DNA from: Dictyobacter aurantiacus
Lineage (GTDB): Bacteria; Chloroflexota; Ktedonobacteria; Ktedonobacterales; Ktedonobacteraceae
Reading direction: 5' to 3'
Length of the DNA stretch: 64,000 bases
NCBI RefSeq assembly: GCF_003967515.1
Contig: NZ_BIFQ01000001.1
Span: 4,836,001 to 4,900,000, forward strand
Numbering within the stretch: position 1 is the stretch's first letter; the number at the start of each line of letters is the position of its first letter. A program made the translations under genes and the position numbers. Below are positions 7,739 to 16,254 of the stretch, one piece after another. A model generated the notes under the pieces. The model was not told where the DNA came from, made no database searches, and was given only the letters and a program-made list of their open reading frames with translations.

Positions 7739-8944
7739 TTATTCCTTTCTTTCTCTATCTATTATAACGCGTTTGATGGCGCTGCGGGCAACCTCATAGG
7801 CGGCGGATAGCGGAATATTGTGCGCCTTCGCTACACGCTGGCACTCCTCGTACTCGGGCGCGGCCTGGATCAGCTCTCCACCCAGGCGCTTGACCTTGAC
7901 CAGCATCGGACCCAGCTCGGTGTCGATGCGTACCTGTGCGCGCTGCGCCTTGAGACGGCGAATGTGCTGTATCCTGACGCCGAGCGTGGTCGTCTCACGC
8001 AGCAAGAGCAGGGCCAGTGGCTCGCCGAGCTCGGGCGCGCACATCACAGTCAGCAGGGTGGCGGGACGATTCTTTTTCATTTGAATTGGGGTGTAGGTGA
8101 CATCCAGCGCACCGGCGCTAAAGAGCCGTTCCATCAGACCGCCCAGCAGTTCACCGGTCATGGTATCAAGATGGGTCTCGATCACGGCCACCCAATCGCT
8201 GTCGGCCGGTTGCCCGGTTACTGCTCCACTGGTGGCCGATTCGCCACCGGTCGACGCTGGCTGGCCAAAACACATGCGTAGCGCGCCGGGCCAGTTACGT
8301 CCAGCCGCTCCCAGGCCATAGGCGGTCCGTTCAATAGACATGGTGGGAGGATCGAAGCGCGCGTGGATCGCCAGCACGGCGGCGGCGATCGGCGTCACCA
8401 GTTCTTCCGGCAGGACGCTGGATTGCCAGAGCGCCGGTGACCGCCGTAGCACCTCCAGCGTCACCGGTGAGAGGACGGGCACGAATTGCTGTTCCTTCTC
8501 CACTACGCCGCTGGTGAGGGGCAGGGGAGAAGCAAAGACGCCGCCAGGGGCCAGTTCCCGCAGGCCCGCCAGTACGGCCAGCATCTCATACAGCGTAGAG
8601 GATGGCACGCGAATGGACTCGATAGGGACCGCCGAGACGGTCGCCTCGGCCTCCACCAGTCCGCGCAGACACGTCAGCACCTCATCGCGTAGATGGTCAG
8701 CCTGTAAACGACCCTCCCATTCAGACAGAGAATACCGCGCCTCGCTCTCCCCGCTCTTTATAAAGATCCGGGTTCCCTGTCCCTGTGCTTTGACTGATTC
8801 TATCTGATACGCCTCGGCGTCAGGGAACATCCGCGCCAGGGCCTCCCTCAGGCTGGCCAGCGGCAGACCGGCATCCACCAGCGCGCTCAACAGGAGATCG
8901 CCACTCACCCCCATTGAGCAATCGATATAGGCAATGGTATCCAT
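7739..8944 (-). CDS. larC: Nickel-pincer cofactor biosynthesis protein LarC (DUF111)
   Basis: 401 aa. LarC inserts nickel into the pincer nucleotide cofactor used by lactate racemase and related enzymes. Signatures are the N-terminal YIDCSMGVSGDLLLSALVDAG motif (in part, YIDCSMGVSGDLL) and the C-terminal QMKKNRPATLLTVMC plus EYEECQRVAKAHN. The ATG at 8944 is preferred over one 33 nt upstream because the family begins at the DCxxGxSGDM-like motif. Here LarC is one continuous frame and needs no frameshift. No larA, larB or larE is present in the window, so its client enzyme is not identified. Confidence 0.9.
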   Translation of the reverse strand: MDTIAYIDCSMGVSGDLLLSALVDAGLPLASLREALARMFPDAEAYQIESVKAQGQGTRIFIKSGESEARYSLSEWEGRLQADHLRDEVLTCLRGLVEAEATVSAVPIESIRVPSSTLYEMLAVLAGLRELAPGGVFASPLPLTSGVVEKEQQFVPVLSPVTLEVLRRSPALWQSSVLPEELVTPIAAAVLAIHARFDPPTMSIERTAYGLGAAGRNWPGALRMCFGQPASTGGESATSGAVTGQPADSDWVAVIETHLDTMTGELLGGLMERLFSAGALDVTYTPIQMKKNRPATLLTVMCAPELGEPLALLLLRETTTLGVRIQHIRRLKAQRAQVRIDTELGPMLVKVKRLGGELIQAAPEYEECQRVAKAHNIPLSAAYEVARSAIKRVIIDRERKE

Positions 8945-9054
8945 AAAAATCCATCCATTCTGGTTTAAAACAGGCAAAGACCACCGTAGGTTCGGCCCTT
9001 GCGGCCGATTTTTCCTCGCTCGTTTTGATCATACGCATTTATACATAGAATGTA

Positions 9055-9924
9055 TCATACATTTTCCTGGTGGCACAGTTCGTTTATGTCTGCCTGTAGC
9101 TTGCTTATAGCCGGTGAATACGTGACGCGATTCTGCTCGTGAGCGAGGCTAGCCGAAAGGGTATGGATGGCGTCATGCAGGCGATTGCGCACGGTACGGT
9201 CGGAGATTCCTAATGCCCGCGCCGCGTCCTTTTCCGTCTTGTCGGCCCAGTAGATCAACAGCACCACGGACCGCAGGCGCTCAGGGAGCCGGCTGACAAC
9301 CTCAATCACCACGCTGGAATCAATTGAGCGCAGCATCAGATAGGCTTGCTCATCTTCAATATCCAGGGGGTTATGCATATAGTCAATACATGGAGACACA
9401 TGATCCAGGCTTAACAGCAGGCGGCGAGGAATGCGGCGCCCCTTCTCGACGTGGGCTGTGCTGAGCCGTCCCTCGCGCAGCATAAACGAGTGATAGACGT
9501 GCATGCGTTCATAGCGCACACAGTGGATAAAGTTTTCTTCCCAGAAGTGGCGTAGGGGATCGAAGATGGCTTTTAAGATTGCTTCATTTAAATCTGAGCA
9601 TAAATCTAAGCCCATATTCCGCTGCTCATCCCATCCCAATCCATAGCATTTTTGCACCACGCCATTGGCCCACCGCTCGTTTTTCGCCAGCGTGCCCGCC
9701 ATGATTACCTCAGCGATACGCCGGCTCCCTGCGTGATCCTGTTGGCGACGAGCGAAACGCAAAGACTTAACCAGCACTTCGCGCGGTAACTCTGATCGTT
9801 CGACGACGCGCCAGAACTCCAATGAGTCATACACGGGCAATTCATTGAATATCTTAATGATATGCAGGCGCCGCTGTTCAATATCAATACTATATTTTTT
9901 ACGGGATATCCCCACTACTTCCAC
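9055..9924 (-). CDS. Sigma-70 family RNA polymerase sigma factor (atypical)
   Basis: 289 aa. A region-4 helix-turn-helix is clear near residues 215-258 (LPERLRSVVLLIYWADKTEK then ALGISDRTVRNRLHDAIHTL). The segment around residues 115-175, with FWEENFIHCVRYERMHVYHS, resembles a diverged region 2. The start is GTG at 9924, supported by GAGGGA 6 nt upstream. The layout resembles the unusual ECF-like sigma factors abundant in Ktedonobacteria. No anti-sigma gene is adjacent. The long helical N-terminus (RRLHIIKIFNELPVYDSLEF) is not typical of ECF factors. Confidence 0.75.
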   Translation of the reverse strand: MEVVGISRKKYSIDIEQRRLHIIKIFNELPVYDSLEFWRVVERSELPREVLVKSLRFARRQQDHAGSRRIAEVIMAGTLAKNERWANGVVQKCYGLGWDEQRNMGLDLCSDLNEAILKAIFDPLRHFWEENFIHCVRYERMHVYHSFMLREGRLSTAHVEKGRRIPRRLLLSLDHVSPCIDYMHNPLDIEDEQAYLMLRSIDSSVVIEVVSRLPERLRSVVLLIYWADKTEKDAARALGISDRTVRNRLHDAIHTLSASLAHEQNRVTYSPAISKLQADINELCHQENV

Positions 9925-10113
9925 CTGTTTCCCTCAAACTATTTACGCATAAAAAAGAATGTATTATGCATCAGTACCCATAAAAATCTCATGTGCGCTA
10001 CTATATATCGGTGCCATGAAAAACGTCAATATCTATTAGCACACTTAATCCATCTTATATATAGTACCTGGAGTTTCCCAAAAAGCGGAAATGACATAAG
10101 GATATTTTTCCAT

Positions 10114-10188
10114 GCTCTAATGAGAAAGCAAACGGGATGGGGGATGCGCACTGCGCATCCCCCATCCCGTTTGCTTTCTCATTAGAGC
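10114..10188 (+). terminator. 36-bp perfect hairpin at the pyk 3' end
   Basis: Arms 10114-10149 and 10153-10188 are perfect reverse complements with the 3-base loop ACT. It begins 10 bp beyond the pyk stop on the minus strand and probably ends its transcript, although no T run follows. The stem is about three times longer than a usual intrinsic terminator. Confidence 0.75.
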
Positions 10189-10197
10189 CGATTCTTC

Positions 10198-11649
10198 TTA
10201 TTCGTCGGCGGCCTGGACGCGGTGGAGCTTGACGAAGTTGGTGCGGGCCCGGCTGGCAACGGGCAGCCCTCCCATGATGACCACGTATTCGCCTTGCTGA
10301 ACCAGCTGATCTTCGATGAGGCGATGTTCAACGGCCTCGATCAGCTCTTCAGTAGTGCCCGTCAGCTCGATGCAGTGTGAACTGACACCCCAGCAGAGGG
10401 CAAGTTGGCGCCGTACCCTTTCCGAGGGGGTATAGGCCAGGATGGGGACGCGAGGACGGTCCTTGGAGATCAGGTGTGCCGTGTTGCCGGTGCGGGTAAA
10501 GACGACGATGGCCTTGACGCTCACCTCCTCGGAGAGGGCGCGCGCGGCATGGCTGACGGCCCGCGCCTGCGTGAGCCGCTGGTGTCTGGGCTGCTGCGCC
10601 GTGCGATTGCCCGCCTCAGTCTCCTGGGCGATGCGGACCATCATCTTGACCGCTTCAATTGGATAGGCTCCGGTGGCCGTTTCGGCGCTGAGCATGACCA
10701 GGTCGGTCTTGTCCAGGACGGCGTTTGAGACGTCGTTGACTTCGGCCCTGGTGGGGCGTGGATTGGTGATCATCGATTCTAACATCTGCGTGGCGGTAAT
10801 CACCGGTAGCCCCAGTTCATTGCACCTGGCGATGATGTGCTTCTGGATCATGGGAACCTTTTCGGGGGCCATCTCGACGCCCAGGTCGCCGCGCGCGATC
10901 ATGACGCCGTCGGTCACCTCAAGAATCTCATCCAGGCGGGCGATAGCCTCCGGCTTCTCAAGCTTAGCGATCAGAGGGATCGGCAAAGGATGCTTCTTGT
11001 AGTTCCCATTCTGCTGCAACTGGAGTTCGTGGATGAATTTCTTGGCCTCAAGGATGTCCTCTGGCTTGCGCACAAAGCTGAGGGCCACATAATCAACATC
11101 GTGCTCGATGCCAAAGCGTAGATCCTCGCGATCCTTCTCGGTCAAGGCGGGTGCGCTGACCGCCACCCCTGGCAGGTTGATGCCCTTATGTTCTCCCAGC
11201 GGACCCCCATGCACCACCTGGCAGCGCACATCGGTAGCGTTTTTATCCAGCACGCGCAGCTCCAGCAGACCATCGTTGAGCAGGATGCGGTCACCTGGCT
11301 GTACATCACCGGGAAGCTGTTGATAGGTGGTAGAGATGATCTCCGCTGTCCCCGGCACATCGCGGCTGGTAATGGTGACCTCCGCGTTATCGACCAGCAT
11401 AACGGGTTTCTTATCCTGTAGCGAGCCAGTTCGGATTTTGGGTCCCTGCAAATCCTGTAAAATAGCGATGGGGCAACGCAAACGGTTAGAAACGGAGCGT
11501 ATCCGTTCGATGACGACGGCATGTTCCTGGTGTGTACCATGTGAGAAATTGAGCCGTGCCACATTCATCCCGGCCCGCATCAGCTCCTCTAGTCTCTCCT
11601 CACTATTGGTGGCTGGTCCTATGGTACATACAATCTTGGTTCTACGCAT
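10198..11649 (-). CDS. pyk: Pyruvate kinase
   Basis: 483 aa. It converts phosphoenolpyruvate and ADP to pyruvate and ATP, the last step of glycolysis. Signatures are RRTKIVCTIGPATNSEE at the N-terminus, MNVARLNFSHG, LQDLQGPKIRTG, the active-site block IPLIAKLEKPEAIARLDEIL, MIARGDLGVEM and ITATQMLESMITNPRPTRAE. The length is usual for bacterial enzymes lacking the extra C-terminal PEP-utiliser-like domain. It is transcribed alone; a 37-bp tandem array lies upstream and a 36-bp hairpin downstream. Confidence 0.97.
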   Translation of the reverse strand: MRRTKIVCTIGPATNSEERLEELMRAGMNVARLNFSHGTHQEHAVVIERIRSVSNRLRCPIAILQDLQGPKIRTGSLQDKKPVMLVDNAEVTITSRDVPGTAEIISTTYQQLPGDVQPGDRILLNDGLLELRVLDKNATDVRCQVVHGGPLGEHKGINLPGVAVSAPALTEKDREDLRFGIEHDVDYVALSFVRKPEDILEAKKFIHELQLQQNGNYKKHPLPIPLIAKLEKPEAIARLDEILEVTDGVMIARGDLGVEMAPEKVPMIQKHIIARCNELGLPVITATQMLESMITNPRPTRAEVNDVSNAVLDKTDLVMLSAETATGAYPIEAVKMMVRIAQETEAGNRTAQQPRHQRLTQARAVSHAARALSEEVSVKAIVVFTRTGNTAHLISKDRPRVPILAYTPSERVRRQLALCWGVSSHCIELTGTTEELIEAVEHRLIEDQLVQQGEYVVIMGGLPVASRARTNFVKLHRVQAADE

Positions 11650-11890
11650 GTTCTAAACTATCCTTTTTGCTTTTTTGTCCCTTCCGGGCGTCAGTTGCGA
11701 TCATCCATGATAGCTTTACGATGCTTTCTCTATTGAGCGTTCGCCATCGAACATTTCAGCCATTCTGCCAGCATTATAGCATCCTTGATGGCTGGACAAC
11801 ATGTCCATGAAGTCTATATTCAAGCAGAGCTGTGTGGGGGAAATAAAAGGCCTATGAGCCATCCCAGATTTTTCAAAAATCCGAAAAAAA

Positions 11891-12112
11891 GTTGAGCGGG
11901 GTTCCCAGGGATGCCCAACCCCTGTAAGTTGAGCGGGGTTCCCAGGGATGCCCAACCCCTGTGAGTTGAGCGGGGTTCCCAGGGATGCCCAACCCCAGTA
12001 AGTTGAGCGGGGTTCCCAGGGATACCCAACCCCTGTAAGTTGAGTGAGGTTCCCAGAGGCGGTTAGCCCCTGTAAGTTGAGCGGGGTTCCCAGGGGCGGC
12101 TAGCCCCTGTGG
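11891..12112 (+). repeat. 37-bp minisatellite, six tandem copies
   Basis: Six head-to-tail units of exactly 37 bp start at 11891, 11928, 11965, 12002, 12039 and 12076. Each contains GTTGAGCGGGGTTCCC followed by the near-inverse block GGGATGCCCAACCCC. The first four are nearly identical and the last two have diverged. There are no spacers, so it is not CRISPR. It lies between the alcohol dehydrogenase stop and the pyk promoter region. Confidence 0.9.
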
Positions 12113-12194
12113 GGGGTCCAGGGGTCTCCCCTGGCCTTCTCTTTCCCTATGGCGCCGCCCGCAGGGCGGCACCATAGGGGAAATTGGCTTCTCA

Positions 12195-13250
12195 TCAAAC
12201 GAAGACAATGAGCGGCTTGATGACACCATCAAGCTTTTTATCCATAATCTCGAAGGCCCCCTCCACCTGGTCGAACGAGAACGTGTGGGTCGTCATGAGC
12301 GTTGGATCAACGCGCTTTGTCTCCAGGACGCGCAGCAGCCGTTCCATGCGTAGCCGTCCACCGGTGCACAGGCCAGTAGTGATAGTCTTTTCCGCCATGC
12401 CGACGCCCCATTCGATGCGCGGGATGTGCACATAATCACCGTGTCCGTGGTAACCAATGTTGGAGATGGTGCCACCAGCTTTGGTGACCTTGATGGCGTT
12501 CTGGAAGGTGATATCTGATCCCAGCGCCTCAATGGCGGTGTCTACGCCCTGCCCATTCGTCAGATCAAGGATGTGCTGCACCGCGTCTTCTTTGGTGAAG
12601 TCTACGATGACATCGGCCCCATAGGTACGCGCCAGTTCTTGCCTGCGGGGAACCGACTCGACGCCGATTACCAATCCGGCGCCGCGCAACCTTGCCCCCA
12701 CAGTTGCCATCAATCCTACTGGACCCTCTGCGAAGACCGCGACCGTTCCCCCGATGGGGATGTTGCCATTTTCAGCCCCCATAAAGCCGGTTGAGAGCAT
12801 ATCGGCGCAGTAGACCGCCATCTCATCGGGCACACTATCCGGGATAAGCGCCATATTAGCATCGGCCTCGTTGACGTGAAAGTACTCGGCGAAGACGCCA
12901 TCCTTGGTATTGGAGAACTTCCAGCCACCTAGTGGCCCATTGGATTGAGAAGAATGCCCCGCCTGCGACGCCAGATCACCCCAATCAGGCGTAATGGCGC
13001 CTACCACTACCCGATCTCCTGGTTTGAAGAGCCTGACATTGCTGCCAACTTCGTGGACGATACCCACCGCCTCGTGCCCCAATGTCAAGTTCTCGCGTGG
13101 ACCAATGGCGCCGCCAACTGTATGCGAGTCCGAGGTGCAAATAAGCGCCTTCGTCGTCCTGACGATTGCATCATCCGGACCCGGCCGGGGAACAGGCTTC
13201 TCTACAATTCCTACCTGACCAATCGCTTTCATGACAAACGCCTTCATCAT
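12195..13250 (-). CDS. Zinc-dependent secondary alcohol dehydrogenase (TbADH-like)
   Basis: 351 aa, colinear from memory with the Thermoanaerobacter brockii secondary alcohol dehydrogenase (352 aa), which interconverts secondary alcohols and ketones. Catalytic zinc ligands appear as C38 (ICTSDSHT), H59 (LGHEAVG) and the Asp in YCADMLSTGF. GVFAEYFHVNEADANMAL and RIEWGVGMAEKTITTGLC are family signatures. The start at 13250 follows GGGAGGG by 5 nt. In TbADH, Gly198, Ser199, Arg200 and Tyr218 hold the NADP phosphate; here the equivalents read Glu, Ser, Val and Phe, so NAD is the likelier cofactor. It is a single-gene unit followed by a repeat-rich region. Confidence 0.9.
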   Translation of the reverse strand: MMKAFVMKAIGQVGIVEKPVPRPGPDDAIVRTTKALICTSDSHTVGGAIGPRENLTLGHEAVGIVHEVGSNVRLFKPGDRVVVGAITPDWGDLASQAGHSSQSNGPLGGWKFSNTKDGVFAEYFHVNEADANMALIPDSVPDEMAVYCADMLSTGFMGAENGNIPIGGTVAVFAEGPVGLMATVGARLRGAGLVIGVESVPRRQELARTYGADVIVDFTKEDAVQHILDLTNGQGVDTAIEALGSDITFQNAIKVTKAGGTISNIGYHGHGDYVHIPRIEWGVGMAEKTITTGLCTGGRLRMERLLRVLETKRVDPTLMTTHTFSFDQVEGAFEIMDKKLDGVIKPLIVFV

Positions 13251-13480
13251 ATAATCCCTCCCTTGCATAATGGCCTCAGCCTGGAACTGCTAACATATCG
13301 TTTGAATAGGCAACTTCTCCTGATCGACTACCAAGGCTCTCTCCCTGGAAGACAGATATCTCCTCACCCCTCCCCATAACACCCCCCGATCTACCTTCCC
13401 ACTATCCAGCATACATCCACCCCCTCTCATCCCCATCACAGCTCATCCCTATCCCCTCACAAAACAAAAAACTCTGCTGA

Positions 13481-13772
13481 AGGTGCCGGAGGGCGGCGAG
13501 CCCTCCTGTCGGGGGCCTTCAAAATTACCGTCGGCGCATCCAGGCAGGAGGTGCAGGAGGGCGGCAAGCTCTCCTGCCGGGGTGTGGGCGAGCATGCTGG
13601 GAGCATGCTCAAGTCCCCAACATCCCTCCTTCTCTCCCCTTTTCCACGGCTCCTAAGGGGAGGTGCAGGAGGGGCGACGAGCCCCTCCTGCCGGGGTGTG
13701 GGCGAGCATGCTGGGAGCATGCTCAAGTCCCCAACATCCCTTTCTCTCCTTCTCCCCGCCGAAGGCGGGGAA
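13481..13772 (+). repeat. GC-rich palindromic repeat cluster 1
   Basis: This stretch holds three copies of the palindrome typified by GCAGGAGGGCGGC...CTCCTGC. Two direct copies of about 78 bp (13550-13626 and 13662-13740) also contain GAGCATGCTGGGAGCATGCTC. Related modules recur at 27851-28143, 45607-45710 and 53211-53437. The remainder of 13251-13816 has no convincing gene. Confidence 0.8.
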
Positions 13773-13816
13773 AGCCCCAGCGCCGCAGGCCCAAAAATCA
13801 GGCGCAACACGCAACA

Positions 13817-13845
13817 TTGACAATTTCGCGGCAGCGTGCTATTCT
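13817..13845 (+). promoter_or_regulatory. Sigma-70 promoter of rpsP-khpA-rimM
   Basis: TTGACA (13817-13822) and TATTCT (13840-13845) are 17 bp apart, about 100 bp before the rpsP start. This leaves a leader of about 95 nt. Confidence 0.75.
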
Positions 13846-13946
13846 AATCAAGCCGTAATTTAGAGCCACTATTATGTGCTGTGAAAACGTGGCGCTGCTG
13901 AAAATACAGCCCCCTTTGTGTGGGGCAGAGGTGGAATTAATAAAGC

Positions 13947-14240
13947 ATGACTGTCAAAATTCGTTTAAAACGTACAGGGATGAAGAAAGCCCCTAGCTAT
14001 CGTGTTGTGGTCGCTGATGCACGCTCTCCTCGTGATGGCCGCATTATCGAGAATATCGGTTGGTACAACCCACGCGTCGAGCCCTCCGCCATCAACATCA
14101 ACGAGGAAAAAGCTCTCAGCTGGTTGAAAAACGGTGCGCAACCCACAGAGTCCGTTACTCTGCTCCTCAAGCGCGCTGGCATCCTTGACCGTTTCACACA
14201 AGAAAAGGCCGCTGCTAAAGCTGCTCCTGCCGCTGAATAA
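13947..14240 (+). CDS. rpsP: 30S ribosomal protein S16
   Basis: 97 aa. A structural protein of the small ribosomal subunit. It shows the S16 signatures VKIRLKRTGMKKAPSYRVVV, ADARSPRDGRIIENIGWYNP and WLKNGAQPTESVTLLLKRAG. GAGGTGGA precedes the ATG. The Ala-rich tail is common. It heads the rpsP-khpA-rimM cluster; ffh is not upstream and trmD/rplS are not downstream, unlike many bacteria. Confidence 0.98.
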   Translation: MTVKIRLKRTGMKKAPSYRVVVADARSPRDGRIIENIGWYNPRVEPSAININEEKALSWLKNGAQPTESVTLLLKRAGILDRFTQEKAAAKAAPAAE

Positions 14241-14293
14241 GTAGCGTCCGCTTACTGGCATCGGCCAGGTTGTATCTGAAGTAAGGATACTAT

Positions 14294-14524
14294 ATGCGGA
14301 AATTGATTGAGTATGTAGCTCAGTCATTGGTGGACGACCCTTCCGCCGTTCAGGTGCGTGAAGTTCGCAACGATCGTAACGCACTCGTGCTTGAATTGCA
14401 CGTGGGGGCCGATGACTTTGGTAAAGTGATTGGTCGCCAGGGGCGTGTCGCCAAAGCGATGCGTACACTGCTACGCGCGGGCGGCACCCGTGAAGGTCGT
14501 CATACCTCACTTGAGATTCAATAA
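14294..14524 (+). CDS. khpA: KH-domain RNA-binding protein KhpA
   Basis: 76 aa, a single KH domain. The GxxG loop is GKVIGRQGRVAKAMRTLL near residues 43-60, and the N-terminus RKLIEYVAQSLVDDPSAV is typical of KhpA/YlqC. KhpA binds RNA, usually with KhpB, and affects cell division and translation in Gram-positive bacteria. It sits in its usual place between rpsP and rimM, 53 bp after rpsP and 46 bp before rimM. Confidence 0.95.
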   Translation: MRKLIEYVAQSLVDDPSAVQVREVRNDRNALVLELHVGADDFGKVIGRQGRVAKAMRTLLRAGGTREGRHTSLEIQ

Positions 14525-14570
14525 CCAGAGTCTTTCTCAGGCTGGTCAGACAGAAATAGAGCTACGTGCT

Positions 14571-15128
14571 ATGCAAAACACGACAGAATGGGCTACTATC
14601 GGAAAAATAGTGGCCCCTTTTGGTATTCGGGGCGAGGTGAAGGTCTTTCCACTCAGCGATGTACCCGATCGCTTTGTGTCGCTGGAGACCGTCTACCTGG
14701 CGCCCGACCATCATCGCTTCTCCATTGCGGGGGTGCGCCCCTACAAGGGAGATATGCTGCTACTCAAATTTAAGGGTATCGATGACGCCAACGCTGCTGA
14801 GAAATTGCGGCAACGCGATATTGTGATTCCTCTCTCCGAACTGGCCACCTTGCCTCCCGATTCATACTATCAGCATGATATCCTCGGCCTGCGCGTCCTG
14901 CGCATGAGCGGTGAGGAGGTCGGTGTGATTACCGATATCTGGACCACCGGGGGGAATGACGTTTACGTCATCAAAGGAACGCAAGGTCAGCAGATTTTGA
15001 TCCCGGCCATCAAAGAGGTCATCAAACAGATTGACCTGATCCGGAAGGTGATGTATATTGATCCTATGAAGGGGTTGTTGGATGATGAGGCGGTAATAGA
15101 TGATCCTGATCAAAAAGAGATCGAATAG
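14571..15128 (+). CDS. rimM: 16S rRNA processing protein RimM
   Basis: 185 aa. RimM helps mature the 30S head near S19. The N-terminal domain shows WATIGKIVAPFGIRGEVKVF, and the PRC-barrel C-terminal part shows LPPDSYYQHDILGLRV and ILIPAIKEVIKQIDL. An open frame extends upstream across khpA, but the ATG at 14571 gives the family N-terminus and avoids overlap. It is the last gene of the rpsP cluster; no trmD follows. Confidence 0.95.
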   Translation: MQNTTEWATIGKIVAPFGIRGEVKVFPLSDVPDRFVSLETVYLAPDHHRFSIAGVRPYKGDMLLLKFKGIDDANAAEKLRQRDIVIPLSELATLPPDSYYQHDILGLRVLRMSGEEVGVITDIWTTGGNDVYVIKGTQGQQILIPAIKEVIKQIDLIRKVMYIDPMKGLLDDEAVIDDPDQKEIE

Positions 15129-15361
15129 CCAGGTGAATGTACCATCTGTACGTATAAGGGGTCGAAGCGGCGGTATTCAGCATCATGCGTCAGCGCAGGC
15201 GCGCACACTGAGGATCGCATCTCGTGGCTCTTATGCTACAAACGGCACAGTGAAACGAAAAAGAGCGTTTAGTCGTGTCTGTAATTGGTACCTTGTGTTT
15301 CTACTGCTGTTGCGTTGATTGTATAACACGCCGCAGTATATCCTGTAGGGGGAGGAAATTT

Positions 15362-15592
15362 ATGTCCGACCACATCCCGACTCTTGCTGATGTTTGTAGC
15401 GCCATTGCTGAAGGAAGACTGACTGCCGCCTCTGATGGCTCTACCTATCAGGTCAATGCGTTTGAGTTGCGTCGCCACTTCAATAAACGTTACTCCCTTC
15501 CCACTATTTCTTTTCTGGAAAATATCCTCTCGCCCGCCCATTCCGATTCTTGTGACTCCACCAATCTCGACCTCTGCAGCTTTGGCCGCTAA
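15362..15592 (+). CDS. Small protein with possible excisionase/MerR-like winged HTH
   Basis: 76 aa. The ATG at 15362 follows a very strong GGGGGAGGAAATTT site. The pattern IPTLADVCSAIAEGRLTAAS then STYQVNAFELRRHFNKRY resembles the small excisionase/MerR-like winged helix (HTH, turn, wing, then a short helix), but the match is by eye only. The tail is Ser/Asp-rich. It is followed by a strong palindrome at 15600-15632. It may be a DNA-binding regulator; function unknown. Confidence 0.65.
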   Translation: MSDHIPTLADVCSAIAEGRLTAASDGSTYQVNAFELRRHFNKRYSLPTISFLENILSPAHSDSCDSTNLDLCSFGR

Positions 15593-15599
15593 GGTCTTT

Positions 15600-15632
15600 T
15601 TTTGTGGTGCCGCCGACGGCGGCACCACAAAA
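15600..15632 (+). terminator. 16-bp palindrome/terminator after the small HTH-like gene
   Basis: TTTTGTGGTGCCGCCG (15600-15615) and its exact reverse complement (15617-15632) flank a single A. It starts 8 bp after the stop. The same GTGGTGCCGCCG module recurs at 28103-28143 beside the GC-rich repeats, so it is also a dispersed repeat module. AGGGGAGACCCCT follows at about 15646. Confidence 0.7.
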
Positions 15633-15722
15633 TAGAGAAGGCCAGGGGAGACCCCTGAACCCCCCACAAACAAGGAAGTTCTGACCGCTTTCCTGAAATG
15701 ACCCAAAAATGACAAAAAACTC

Positions 15723-15753
15723 TTGACCTGGAGCACTCTAGGTATGGCATACT
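15723..15753 (+). promoter_or_regulatory. MerR-type promoter with operator dyad
   Basis: TTGACC (15723-15728) and CATACT (15748-15753) are 19 bp apart, the long spacer typical of promoters controlled by MerR proteins. Within it ACCTGGAG-CA-CTCTAGGT (15726-15743) is a dyad with one mismatch. The ATG of the regulator at 15760 is about where transcription should begin, so the message is probably leaderless. Confidence 0.7.
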
Positions 15754-15759
15754 ATCTCC

Positions 15760-16230
15760 ATGTCACGTGATACACATACAAATATAAAAATGCCTCTCCA
15801 CTTTACCCTGCAGGAAGTGGTTCAGAGAAGCGGTCTGAGCGAGCATACCCTCCGTTACTACGAACGGATTGGCTTGCTCGACCGAGTAGGCCGGGACAGC
15901 AGCAGTAACCATCGGAAATATACTGCGGAAGATGTCCAGAATATTGAGACTCTGGCGTGCTTACGAACAACAGGTATGTCAATTGCTGATATGCGGACGT
16001 ATTTTGCGCTTCTCAAAGATGGAAAAGCGGCTGCCGATCAACAACTTGCGCTCTTCGAAGCTCAGAAAAAAGCCCTGGAGCACGAGCTGGCGCAGAAGCA
16101 AGAGCATCTTCGCTATCTGGAGCAAAAGGTCGCATACTGGAAAGCAGTCCAGCGTGGCGACGATGCCAGGGCACAAGAGATAGGGAAGATCGCCTCCGGG
16201 CTGGCACAACAGATTATTACAGAAACATAA
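15760..16230 (+). CDS. MerR family transcriptional regulator
   Basis: 156 aa. The N-terminal winged HTH (FTLQEVVQRSGLSEHTLRYY, then ERIGLLDRVGRDSSSNHRKY) is a clear MerR domain. A long dimerisation coil follows (residues 85-135, QKKALEHELAQKQEHLRYLE). There is no Cys pair for metal sensing, so it fits the MerR_1 group sensing small organic or oxidative signals. It is likely autoregulated from the 19-bp-spacer promoter. The SDR gene 24 bp downstream is its probable target. An internal ATG at 15790 is an alternative start, but it has no ribosome binding site. Confidence 0.9.
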   Translation: MSRDTHTNIKMPLHFTLQEVVQRSGLSEHTLRYYERIGLLDRVGRDSSSNHRKYTAEDVQNIETLACLRTTGMSIADMRTYFALLKDGKAAADQQLALFEAQKKALEHELAQKQEHLRYLEQKVAYWKAVQRGDDARAQEIGKIASGLAQQIITET

Positions 16231-16254
16231 GAAGTATGCTTGAAAGGAATGATC

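Noticed and set aside
11891..12112. Possible CRISPR array
   Set aside because: The units are contiguous 37-bp repeats with no variable spacers, and no cas gene is nearby; it is a minisatellite.
15129..15361. trmD remnant after rimM
   Set aside because: No frame in this stretch resembles TrmD; it appears to be plain intergenic DNA before the next small gene.
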